DNA of 17,053 nt from positions 1 through 17,053 of the forward strand of contig CAUDRD010000005.1 in assembly GCA_958451705.1 (NCBI GenBank). Reading direction: 5' to 3'. The first letter of the stretch is position 1, and the number at the start of each line of letters is the position of its first letter. The notes under the pieces are model-generated. The model saw only the letters and a program-made list of their open reading frames with translations, was not told where the DNA came from and did not search any database. The DNA comes from an uncultured Oscillospiraceae bacterium (GTDB lineage: Bacteria > Bacillota > Clostridia > Oscillospirales > Acutalibacteraceae). The position numbers and the translations under genes were made by a program. This document shows positions 6,542-12,937 of this stretch, one piece after another.

Positions 6542-6547
6542 AGGAGG
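6542..6547 (+). promoter_or_regulatory. Ribosome binding site that fixes the dnaK start
   Basis: AGGAGG at 6542-6547 is directly joined to an in-frame ATG at 6548, too close to be used. The ATG at 6557 is 9 nt away and gives the conserved MSKVIGIDLG N-terminus. DnaK therefore starts at 6557. Confidence 0.9.
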
Positions 6548-6556
6548 ATGGTTTAT

Positions 6557-8395
6557 ATGTCAAAAGTTATAGGTATTGACCTTGGTACAACAAATTCATG
6601 TGTAGCAGTTATTGAAGGCGGAGAGCCTGTTGTTATTGCAAACGCAGAGGGCTCAAGAACAACTCCCTCAGTTGTTGCTTTCGGTAAAACCGGTGAGAGA
6701 ATGGTAGGTCAGGTTGCAAAGCGTCAGGCTATTACAAACCCTGAGCGTACAATCTCTTCAATTAAGCGTCATATGGGTTCAAGCTACACCGTCACAATCG
6801 ACGACAAGAAGTTTACACCTCAGGAAATTTCCGCTATGATTCTTCAGAAGCTTAAGAGAGACGCTGAGGAATATCTTGGCGAAACCGTTACAGAGGCTGT
6901 TATCACTGTTCCCGCATACTTCACCGACTCACAGCGTCAGGCTACAAAGGATGCCGGTAAGATTGCAGGCCTTGATGTAAAGAGAATTATCAACGAGCCC
7001 ACAGCAGCAGCTCTTGCTTACGGTATTGATAAGGAAAACGACCAGAAGGTTATGGTATATGACCTTGGCGGCGGTACATTCGATGTTTCAATTATTGAAA
7101 TGGGCGACGGCGTTCAGGAAGTTCTTGCAACTGCCGGTAACAACCGCTTAGGCGGCGACGACTTCGACCAGCGCATTATCGACTGGCTTGCTGATGAATT
7201 TAAGAAAGAGCAGGGCATCGACCTTCGCAGCGATAAAATGGCTATGCAGCGTCTTAAAGAGGCAGCAGAAAAGGCAAAGATTGAGCTTTCAGGCGTAACA
7301 ACCTCAACAATCAGCCTTCCCTTCATCACAGCTGATGCAACAGGTCCTAAGCACCTTGAAACAACTCTTACAAGAGCAAAGTTCAACGAGATGACAGCAG
7401 ACCTTGTTGAGTCCACAATGGGACCGGTACGTCAGGCAATGAGCGACTCAGGACTCAGCGCCGGCGAAATTGATAAGGTTCTTATGGTCGGCGGTTCTTC
7501 AAGAATCCCCGCTGTTCAGGAAGCTATTAAGAAGTTTATCGGCAAAGAGCCCTTCAAGGGAATCAACCCCGATGAGTGCGTTGCAGTTGGTGCAGCAATC
7601 CAGGGCGGCGTTCTCGGCGGAGAGGTTAAAGGCCTTCTTCTTCTTGATGTTACTCCCCTTTCACTTGGTATTGAAACCATGGGCGGAATAAACACAAAGA
7701 TCATCGAGAGAAACACCACAATCCCCACAAAGAAGAGCCAGGTATTCTCAACTGCAGAAGATAATCAGACATCTGTTGACGTTCGTGTTCTTCAGGGTGA
7801 ACGTGAGTTCGCAAGAGATAATAAGCTCCTCGGCGACTTCCGTCTTGAAGGTATCCTTCCTGCAAGAAGAGGCGTTCCGCAGATTGAAGTTACATTCGAT
7901 ATAGATGCTAACGGTATTGTCCATGTTTCAGCTAAGGACCTTGGTACAGGCAAGGAGCAGTCAATCTCCATCACCTCCTCCAGCAACATGTCCAAGGAAG
8001 ATATAGATAAGGCTGTTAAGGATGCAGAGAAGTTTGCTCAGGAAGATAAGCAGCGCCGTGAAGAGGTTGATACCCGCAACAACGCAGACCAGATGATCTA
8101 CCAGTGCGAGAAGATTCTCTCCGAAGAGGGCGACAAGTTTGATGCAGCCGATAAGTCAGAGCTCCAGACAAAGGTAGACGCTCTTAAAGAGGCTCTCAAG
8201 GGCAGCGATATTGAAAAGATTAAGTCCACTCAGGAAGAGCTTACAAAGAAATTCTATGAGGTTTCTGAGAAGCTCTACAAAGCAAATGCGGCAGCAGCAG
8301 GCGCACAGGGTGCAGCACCCGGAGCACAGCAGGCAGGCACACAGAACGACGACGGTTCAATCAACGTTGACTACACAGACGTTACAAACGAGTAA
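6557..8395 (+). CDS. dnaK: Molecular chaperone DnaK (Hsp70)
   Basis: A 612-residue Hsp70 from the ATG at 6557. The nucleotide-binding domain covers about 1-360, with IDLGTTNS at the phosphate loop, VITVPAYFTDSQRQATKDAG, the second phosphate motif VYDLGGGTFDVS, and VLMVGGSSRIP. The linker GLLLLDVTPLSLG leads into the substrate-binding domain (about 370-510) and helical lid, ending in an Ala/Gly/Gln-rich stretch and an acidic end (DYTDVTNE). DnaK binds exposed hydrophobic segments in ATP-driven cycles helped by DnaJ and GrpE, both encoded here. Length is typical of Firmicutes DnaK. It is expressed from the HrcA/CIRCE-controlled promoter. A hairpin without a T-run follows the stop, which may set the ratio of DnaK to DnaJ. 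Confidence 0.99.
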   Translation: MSKVIGIDLGTTNSCVAVIEGGEPVVIANAEGSRTTPSVVAFGKTGERMVGQVAKRQAITNPERTISSIKRHMGSSYTVTIDDKKFTPQEISAMILQKLKRDAEEYLGETVTEAVITVPAYFTDSQRQATKDAGKIAGLDVKRIINEPTAAALAYGIDKENDQKVMVYDLGGGTFDVSIIEMGDGVQEVLATAGNNRLGGDDFDQRIIDWLADEFKKEQGIDLRSDKMAMQRLKEAAEKAKIELSGVTTSTISLPFITADATGPKHLETTLTRAKFNEMTADLVESTMGPVRQAMSDSGLSAGEIDKVLMVGGSSRIPAVQEAIKKFIGKEPFKGINPDECVAVGAAIQGGVLGGEVKGLLLLDVTPLSLGIETMGGINTKIIERNTTIPTKKSQVFSTAEDNQTSVDVRVLQGEREFARDNKLLGDFRLEGILPARRGVPQIEVTFDIDANGIVHVSAKDLGTGKEQSISITSSSNMSKEDIDKAVKDAEKFAQEDKQRREEVDTRNNADQMIYQCEKILSEEGDKFDAADKSELQTKVDALKEALKGSDIEKIKSTQEELTKKFYEVSEKLYKANAAAAGAQGAAPGAQQAGTQNDDGSINVDYTDVTNE

Positions 8396-8409
8396 TTGAC
8401 CTCATTGAA

Positions 8410-8436
8410 GAAAGCGGGACGTAACGCCCCGCTTTC
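8410..8436 (+). other. Intercistronic hairpin between dnaK and dnaJ
   Basis: GAAAGCGGG (8410-8418) pairs perfectly with CCCGCTTTC (8428-8436), a 9-bp stem with a 9-nt loop, 15 nt after the dnaK stop. No run of T follows, so it is probably not a full terminator. It could be a 3'-end stabiliser or processing site for the dnaK message, or a partial attenuator that lowers dnaJ expression. The hairpin is seen; its role is inferred. Confidence 0.75.
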
Positions 8437-8481
8437 GGGTCTGTAATGTACTTATTCCTGCTTCCCGAAAGGAGCGTATAA

Positions 8482-9627
8482 ATGTCCGATAAGCGAGATT
8501 ATTATGAGGTCCTTGGCGTTTCCAAGGGAGCCTCTGAAGATGAAATAAAAAAAGCCTACCGTCAAAAGGCGAAAAAGTACCACCCCGACCTGAACCCCGG
8601 CGATAAAGAGGCTGAGGCAAAGTTTAAGGAGGCAAATGAAGCCTACGAGGTGCTTTCAGATAAGGAAAAGCGTCAGCGCTACGACCAGTTTGGCCATGCA
8701 GGCGTTGACCCCAATTACGGCGCAGGAGGCCCTGGCGGAGCGGGCGGTTTCGATTTTGATATAGGCGATATATTCAGCAGCTTCTTCGGCGGCGGTTTCG
8801 GGGGAGGCAGACAGCAGAACCCCAACGCACCCCAGAGAGGCGGCGACATAAACGCAAACGTAACCCTTTCTTTTGAAGAGGCAGCAAAGGGCTGTTCAAA
8901 GGTTATTGAGGTTTCAAGAATAGAGGTTTGCCCCGACTGTTCGGGAAGCGGAGCCGAAAAGGGCAGCTCACCTCAAACCTGTCCCCAGTGTAACGGTAAA
9001 GGTCAGGTCACAACCCAACAGCGTACACCCTTCGGTGTGTTCTCCTCTTCACGTCCGTGCCCCAAGTGCGGCGGTAAGGGAACAGTTATAAACAATCCCT
9101 GTCACAAATGCCACGGTGTGGGCAGAGTGCAGAAGCCCTATAAGGTTAATGTAAATATCCCCGCAGGTATTGACGACAGACAGATAGTCACTCTCAGAGG
9201 CGAGGGCAACCGAGGCATCAACGGCGGTCCCGCAGGCGATCTGAGAATCGGTATAAACGTAAGGCCTCACCCGTTCTTTGAGCGTGACGGCTATGACGTT
9301 ATCTGCAACGTAACCCTTTCCTTTGCACAGGTGGCATTAGGAGCAGAGATAAAGGTTCCCACCCTTGACGGTCAGGTTAAATACACCGTTAATGCGGGAA
9401 CTCAGCCGGGAGACGTGTTCCGTCTTAAAGGCAAGGGTATCCAGTATATTAACGGCAGAGGCAGAGGCGACCAGCTTGTGCATATCACCGTCGAAGTTCC
9501 GAAGCATCTTACTGAGGAGCAGAAGGAGCTGCTTCGTAAATTTGACTCCAACGCAGCGGCAACGGAAGCTCACAATAAGGATAAAAAGGGAATTTTTGAT
9601 AAACTTAAAGACGGATTTAAAGGTTAA
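8482..9627 (+). CDS. dnaJ: Chaperone protein DnaJ (Hsp40)
   Basis: A 381-residue type I Hsp40. The J domain spans about 5-70 with the HPD triad at 34-36 that triggers ATP hydrolysis by DnaK. A Gly/Phe-rich region follows (about 77-112). The zinc-binding domain has all four cysteine motifs: CPDCSGSG (C150/C153), CPQCNGKG (C167/C170), CPKCGGKG (C193/C196) and CHKCHGVG (C207/C210). The C-terminal substrate-binding domains run to about 365. It delivers unfolded proteins to DnaK. GAAAGGAG precedes the ATG by about 8 nt. It is the last gene of the heat-shock operon, ended by a UUCG-loop terminator. prmA, which often follows dnaJ in Firmicutes, is absent here. Confidence 0.98.
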   Translation: MSDKRDYYEVLGVSKGASEDEIKKAYRQKAKKYHPDLNPGDKEAEAKFKEANEAYEVLSDKEKRQRYDQFGHAGVDPNYGAGGPGGAGGFDFDIGDIFSSFFGGGFGGGRQQNPNAPQRGGDINANVTLSFEEAAKGCSKVIEVSRIEVCPDCSGSGAEKGSSPQTCPQCNGKGQVTTQQRTPFGVFSSSRPCPKCGGKGTVINNPCHKCHGVGRVQKPYKVNVNIPAGIDDRQIVTLRGEGNRGINGGPAGDLRIGINVRPHPFFERDGYDVICNVTLSFAQVALGAEIKVPTLDGQVKYTVNAGTQPGDVFRLKGKGIQYINGRGRGDQLVHITVEVPKHLTEEQKELLRKFDSNAAATEAHNKDKKGIFDKLKDGFKG

Positions 9628-9646
9628 AAGTTTAATAATGAGTTTT

Positions 9647-9676
9647 AGCACAGTCCTTCGGGGCTGTGTTTTTTAT
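9647..9676 (+). terminator. Intrinsic terminator of the heat-shock operon (UUCG loop)
   Basis: CACAGTCC (9649-9656) pairs with GGGCTGTG (9661-9668) around a TTCG tetraloop closed by a C-G pair. A run of T follows (9669-9674). The hairpin is almost the same as the one at 11011-11030. Confidence 0.93.
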
Positions 9677-9726
9677 TTGTGCAAATAACATATTTTTATG
9701 ATTTGATTATGCAAAAAACTATTGAC

Positions 9727-9755
9727 TTGAAACAATACTTATGATAACTTAAATT
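9727..9755 (+). promoter_or_regulatory. Possible promoter of the two-gene membrane protein unit
   Basis: TTGAAA (9727-9732) and TAAATT (9750-9755) are 17 bp apart. An overlapping TTGACT at 9722-9727 is an alternative -35 without a well-spaced -10. A promoter is expected here because a strong terminator lies upstream, but the exact site is uncertain. Confidence 0.38.
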
Positions 9756-9782
9756 TAAGAAGAGATATAAGGGGATGATTTT

Positions 9783-10523
9783 GTGAAAATGTTTCCAGAC
9801 GGTGCTGGAATAGTCGCTCTTGTAATTTTAGTTATCGCTGTAATAATAACCATAATTTCAATAGTAAGGCGTTCCAAAAAAATGATAGCGGTATTTTTGG
9901 CGGTAATGCTCATAGCAGGAGGTTACTTTTTTTACGGATTTTTCACTTTGTTTAGACAGCCATATTTTTCCCAGGGTGAAGTGCTTTTTGCGTCAGAAAT
10001 CAATACGGAAAAATTTTATTTCTATGCTTATGGATTTGATTCAGCGCAGGCGGTTGCTGATGCTTTAATGCCGGATGCAAAAGTCGAAAATAGAACCATA
10101 ACGGAACTTAATAACTCAGTTAAAGACAATACGGAACACAGAATTTTAAATACCGAAAACAGCCGCATTGATATAACAATACATTCCTTTGCGAACAGTG
10201 AAGAAGCTAAAAGGGATTATTTAAATGAACTGGAGCAGCAAAAGGCTCAGATTCCGGAAGGCCCGGGATTTAACCGTTATTCCAGTGGCAGGATTGCTTA
10301 TGTTTTTTCGTCAATTGCCTATGATGGCACTGAATTTCTCTTTCCTTTTGCTGACAGCAGCGGTGCGTATTTAGCTGTCTGTTTATATCTTGAGGATAGC
10401 TATGTATTTATTACGGAAAAAGCGGAAGAGTTTGACCAAATCGCATTGCCTGATATTATCAATGAGAAAACAGCTTCATCTGTAACTCTGCCAAATATTT
10501 ACGCTGAAAGCGTAATTTTATAA
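9783..10523 (+). CDS. Unrecognised membrane-anchored protein with extracytoplasmic domain
   Basis: A 246-residue protein I do not recognise. It starts with GTG at 9783, with AAGGGG at 9769-9774 eight nt upstream; the ATG two codons later is an alternative. Two hydrophobic helices at about 8-28 and 34-56 are separated by the basic loop RRSKK, which should be cytoplasmic by the positive-inside rule. That places the N-terminus and the remaining ~185 residues outside the membrane. The outer domain has no cysteine cluster or known catalytic motif. It alternates strand-like and helical segments, for example HSFANSEEAKRDYLNELEQQ and FVFITEK-like strands. No lipobox is seen. It is followed 32 nt later by a four-helix membrane protein, and the pair is bounded by terminators. 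It could be a sensor, a transporter accessory or a stress-related protein; none can be chosen from sequence. Confidence 0.82.
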   Translation: MKMFPDGAGIVALVILVIAVIITIISIVRRSKKMIAVFLAVMLIAGGYFFYGFFTLFRQPYFSQGEVLFASEINTEKFYFYAYGFDSAQAVADALMPDAKVENRTITELNNSVKDNTEHRILNTENSRIDITIHSFANSEEAKRDYLNELEQQKAQIPEGPGFNRYSSGRIAYVFSSIAYDGTEFLFPFADSSGAYLAVCLYLEDSYVFITEKAEEFDQIALPDIINEKTASSVTLPNIYAESVIL

Positions 10524-10555
10524 GTAAAATACTGTTATTGAGGAGGTAATAATTT

Positions 10556-10972
10556 ATGGCAAAGTCTAATCTCAAAACCATATTCCTGTTTTTACTTTCG
10601 GCAGTTTATGTATTTTGTCTGGGTTTCAGGTCGTATTTTCAGATTCTTTCCTTGGTAAAAAATACAGCTTTTGATGAAGCCACAGTGGTTAGATTAGGTT
10701 TTGTGTGGGGTGCATGCGTTTTTGCGGCAATTATTTGCTGTATTCTTCAAAGCCGGAAAGTGTCGTCTTTTGTCAAAGGCTTTGTTATTGTATGGAGCAT
10801 TTTGGGCGGATGGCTTACTGTAAGCACCAGAGATATTTCAGTTATGCTCAGCAGCAGCGGAGATACCTATACAATTTACAGTGTCCTGTCCGTGCTGTTA
10901 TTACTTTTAAATGCCGCAGCTATTGCCCTCGTTATTTGGAGTTTTATTGTAAGCGTAAAACAGAATCAGTAA
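10556..10972 (+). CDS. Unrecognised small four-helix membrane protein
   Basis: A 138-residue protein I do not recognise. A strong AGGAGGT at 10541-10547 precedes the ATG by 8 nt, which supports real translation. Four hydrophobic helices are visible at about 8-30, 44-64, 72-90 and 108-134, with short polar ends (MAKSNLK at the start and SVKQNQ at the end) and a small Ser/Thr-rich loop at 92-107. Basic residues flank helices 2 and 3 (QSRK, SFVK), suggesting that both termini are cytoplasmic. No conserved catalytic motif is apparent. It follows the 246-residue protein by 32 nt with no terminator between, so the two are probably one operon and may work together in the membrane. The unit ends at a terminator (11007-11035) before the two-component system. 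Confidence 0.82.
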   Translation: MAKSNLKTIFLFLLSAVYVFCLGFRSYFQILSLVKNTAFDEATVVRLGFVWGACVFAAIICCILQSRKVSSFVKGFVIVWSILGGWLTVSTRDISVMLSSSGDTYTIYSVLSVLLLLLNAAAIALVIWSFIVSVKQNQ

Positions 10973-11006
10973 TTGCTAAATTAACTGAATACTTATTCCT
11001 AATATC

Positions 11007-11035
11007 AAAACACAGTCCTTCGGGACTGTGTTTTT
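11007..11035 (+). terminator. Intrinsic terminator after the two unrecognised membrane genes (UUCG loop)
   Basis: CACAGTCC (11011-11018), TTCG loop, GGACTGTG (11023-11030): a perfect 8-bp stem with four A before and five T after. It differs from the terminator behind dnaJ by one base in the hairpin. Confidence 0.93.
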
Positions 11036-11036
11036 C

Positions 11037-11065
11037 TTTATTTCGGCTTAAGGTTATGGTAAAAT
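11037..11065 (+). promoter_or_regulatory. Possible promoter of the two-component system genes, with overlapping inverted repeat
   Basis: TGGTAAAAT (11057-11065) is an extended -10 with TAAAAT at 11060-11065. The -35 at 17 bp (TTTATT, 11037-11042) is weak. A perfect 6-bp inverted repeat, TATGGT (11055-11060) and ACCATA (11067-11072), overlaps the -10 and would cover the start site. Confidence 0.45.
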
Positions 11066-11096
11066 GACCATAGTTAAGTCATAGGGAGGTTTCGGT

Positions 11097-11768
11097 ATGT
11101 CACGGCTTTTAGTTGTTGAGGACGACAGCAGCATAGGAGAGAATTTGTGCCTCTTTCTTAAAAATGAGGGGTTCGACGTTGATTTTGCCCCTGACTGCAC
11201 TAAGGCACTCCAAAAAATAGAAACTCAGAAATATGACCTTATTCTGGCAGATATTTCTCTCCCCGACGGCAGCGGATATTCCGTTTGCTCCGCCGCTAAG
11301 AAGCTCAGCTCAGCAGCGGTGATATTTTTAACTGCTTGGGATGACGAATATTCCGTTGTGACGGGTCTGGATATGGGTGCGGACGATTATATATCAAAGC
11401 CTTTCAGGCCACGTGAGCTTGTTTCAAGAATAAAAAGCGTTTTAAGACGAAGCGGAAAAGAAAATAAATTTATAGAATATGAGGGCGTAAAGCTGGATTC
11501 CTCAAAGGCAAACGTCACCAAGAATGGAGAAGATGTGTTTCTCTCTGCTCTCGAGTATAAGCTTCTCCTTGTGCTTTTTTCCAATATGGGAACAGTTTTG
11601 ACCCGTGAAAGGTTAATGGACGAAATCTGGAGCCTTTCCGGCGAATATGTCACCGATAACACCCTTACGGTTTATATAAAAAGGCTCCGTGAAAAAATAG
11701 AGGACGACCCGCAGAATCCTAAAGTCATAAAAACAGTCCGAGGATTAGGCTATAAGGCAGGTGACTGA
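11097..11768 (+). CDS. OmpR/PhoB-family response regulator
   Basis: A 223-residue two-domain regulator. The receiver domain (1-118) has the acidic pair Asp9/Asp10, the phosphoacceptor Asp52 in LADISLPDGSG, Thr79 and the invariant Lys101 in SKPFRP. The C-terminal winged-helix domain (about 127-223) has LSALEYKLLLVLFSNMGTVLT, RERLMDEIW, DNTLTVYIKRLREKI and the final VRGLGYK, all typical of the OmpR/PhoB group. It is phosphorylated by the histidine kinase encoded 2 nt downstream and would then bind tandem DNA repeats. GGGAGGT at 11084-11090 serves the ATG. The best candidate target is the repeat array at 12854-12900 before the ABC transporter genes. Specific ligand and family name cannot be assigned. 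Confidence 0.96.
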   Translation: MSRLLVVEDDSSIGENLCLFLKNEGFDVDFAPDCTKALQKIETQKYDLILADISLPDGSGYSVCSAAKKLSSAAVIFLTAWDDEYSVVTGLDMGADDYISKPFRPRELVSRIKSVLRRSGKENKFIEYEGVKLDSSKANVTKNGEDVFLSALEYKLLLVLFSNMGTVLTRERLMDEIWSLSGEYVTDNTLTVYIKRLREKIEDDPQNPKVIKTVRGLGYKAGD

Positions 11769-11770
11769 AA

Positions 11771-12775
11771 GTGAAAATTCTCAGAGATGCCTCAGTGAGA
11801 AAAGCCTTTGTTTTATGCCTTTGCCTTACTATTTCAGCAGGAGCCTTAGGCTTTATAGGCGGGGCAGTTTCCGCCGCCGTTTCCCTTTGTGCTGCCTTTA
11901 CCATAAGCGGCATATATTTTGCTTTAACCGTAAAGCGAATACGAGAAATCGAAAAGCTCAGCGAAAAAATAGACGGCATACTTTTCCGTAATGAAAAAAT
12001 GGATATGGATGAATACTGTGAGGGAGAGCTTTCGGTTTTAGCTTCGGAGATATATAAAATGACCGTGCGGCTCAGAGAACAGGCAGATGCCCTGCAAAAA
12101 GATAAAGAGGATTTGTCGGAGCTTATTGCCGATATATCCCACCAGCTGAAAACTCCACTTACCTCAATGGGGCTTATATCTTCTATTGCCGCTTCGGACA
12201 ATACGACCAAAGAAAAACGCAAGGAACTTTTAAACAGTCAGACTTTGCTTATTGAAAGAATGCAGTGGCTTATTTCATCACTTTTAAAGCTTTCGGCAAT
12301 AGATGCGGGAACTGTTCAGTTTTCAAAAGAAAAAATATCCGCAAGAGAGCTAATAAATAAAGCCTGCGAACCTTTTTTAATTTCAATGGATATAAAAGGA
12401 CAATCCCTTGAGGTTATCTGCTCAGAGGAAACCATCGAAGCCGATTTAAAATGGACTGCGGAAGCTGTGGGTAATGTAATAAAAAACTGTACTGAGCACA
12501 CCCCCGACGGCGGAAAAGTGACCGTTACTGTTGCGGAAAATCCCCTTTATACTGAGATTATCGTTTCCGATACAGGCAGCGGAATTTCAAAAAAAGATTT
12601 ACCCCATGTATTTGAGAGGTTTTATAAAGGAGAAAACGCTTCGTCACAAAGTGCCGGTATAGGACTTGCTCTTGCAAGGACAATTACTGTCTCTCAGGAC
12701 GGAACCCTTACTGCGGCAAACGGAAAGAGCGGAGGAGCGGAATTTGTATTTCGCTTTTACCGCAGCGTTATCTGA
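11771..12775 (+). CDS. Sensor histidine kinase with very short extracellular loop
   Basis: A 334-residue membrane kinase starting with GTG two nt after the regulator stop, with AGGCAGGTG upstream. Two hydrophobic helices at about 11-31 and 33-53 are joined by only a few residues, so there is almost no outside sensing domain. Residues 54-118 are a helical linker. The dimerisation helix carries the phosphoacceptor His124 in DISHQLKTPL. The ATP-binding domain has the N box around Asn235/Asn239 (GNVIKNCTEHTPDGG), G1 motif DTGSG at 267-271, FERFYKG at 281-287 and G2 GIGLALA at 296-302. Such intramembrane-sensing kinases often detect stress through a partner ABC transporter, and one is encoded next door. 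The partnership is inferred from position and the operator found there. A terminator-like hairpin follows. Confidence 0.95.
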   Translation: MKILRDASVRKAFVLCLCLTISAGALGFIGGAVSAAVSLCAAFTISGIYFALTVKRIREIEKLSEKIDGILFRNEKMDMDEYCEGELSVLASEIYKMTVRLREQADALQKDKEDLSELIADISHQLKTPLTSMGLISSIAASDNTTKEKRKELLNSQTLLIERMQWLISSLLKLSAIDAGTVQFSKEKISARELINKACEPFLISMDIKGQSLEVICSEETIEADLKWTAEAVGNVIKNCTEHTPDGGKVTVTVAENPLYTEIIVSDTGSGISKKDLPHVFERFYKGENASSQSAGIGLALARTITVSQDGTLTAANGKSGGAEFVFRFYRSVI

Positions 12776-12790
12776 TTAAATATAGCTATT

Positions 12791-12845
12791 CCCCGTTTTT
12801 CATATTGCAGATTTTATCTGTTTTGAAGAAACGGGGATTTTCTTA
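12791..12845 (+). terminator. Probable terminator after the histidine kinase gene
   Basis: CCCCGTTT (12791-12798) pairs perfectly with AAACGGGG (12829-12836). Inside, CAGAT (12808-12812) pairs with ATCTG (12816-12820). A T-rich stretch (ATTTTCTTATTT) follows. It separates the two-component genes from the ABC transporter genes, though some read-through is likely because the T-run is interrupted. Confidence 0.68.
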
Positions 12846-12853
12846 TTTGGAGC

Positions 12854-12900
12854 TAAAGTGACTAAATAGTCACTTTAAAGTCACCTGATTGTCACCTTAA
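12854..12900 (+). promoter_or_regulatory. Putative response regulator operator: three 11-bp direct repeats plus one inverted copy
   Basis: Three successive 11-bp units read AGTCACTTTAA (12868-12878), AGTCACCTGAT (12879-12889) and TGTCACCTTAA (12890-12900), with GTCAC in exact 11-bp register. A fourth copy lies in reverse orientation: TAAAGTGACT (12854-12863) is the perfect inverse of AGTCACTTTA (12868-12877) across a 4-nt spacer. Direct repeats with a one-helical-turn period are the usual binding pattern of OmpR/PhoB-family dimers. The array sits where the -35 of the ABC operon promoter should be, so the likely role is activation by the regulator encoded at 11097. The pattern is seen; the binding protein is inferred. 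Confidence 0.78.
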
Positions 12901-12905
12901 AGGGG

Positions 12906-12911
12906 TATTAT
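12906..12911 (+). promoter_or_regulatory. -10 element of the ABC transporter operon promoter
   Basis: TATTAT lies 5 bp after the last repeat of the operator array. The sequence 17 bp upstream (ACCTGA, 12883-12888) does not resemble a -35, and TTGTCA at 12889-12894 is only 11 bp away. The promoter therefore looks activator-dependent. Transcription would start near 12918, leaving a 20-nt leader with AGGAGGTG before the ATG. Confidence 0.65.
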
Positions 12912-12937
12912 GAAATCATCAAAGCAGGAGGTGTATT

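Noticed and set aside
6548..6556. Upstream ATG for dnaK
   Set aside because: It directly abuts the AGGAGG site, too close for initiation, and would add MVY before the conserved MSKVIGIDLG start.
8396..8481. Treating the dnaK-dnaJ hairpin as an intrinsic terminator, or looking for a second CIRCE there
   Set aside because: No T-run follows the stem, and neither TTAGCACTC nor GAGTGCTAA occurs in the gap.
10705..11067. A 120-codon plus-strand ORF overlapping the four-helix protein gene
   Set aside because: It runs through the terminator at 11007-11035, lacks a ribosome binding site and encodes a Cys- and Arg-rich sequence typical of a frame shadow.
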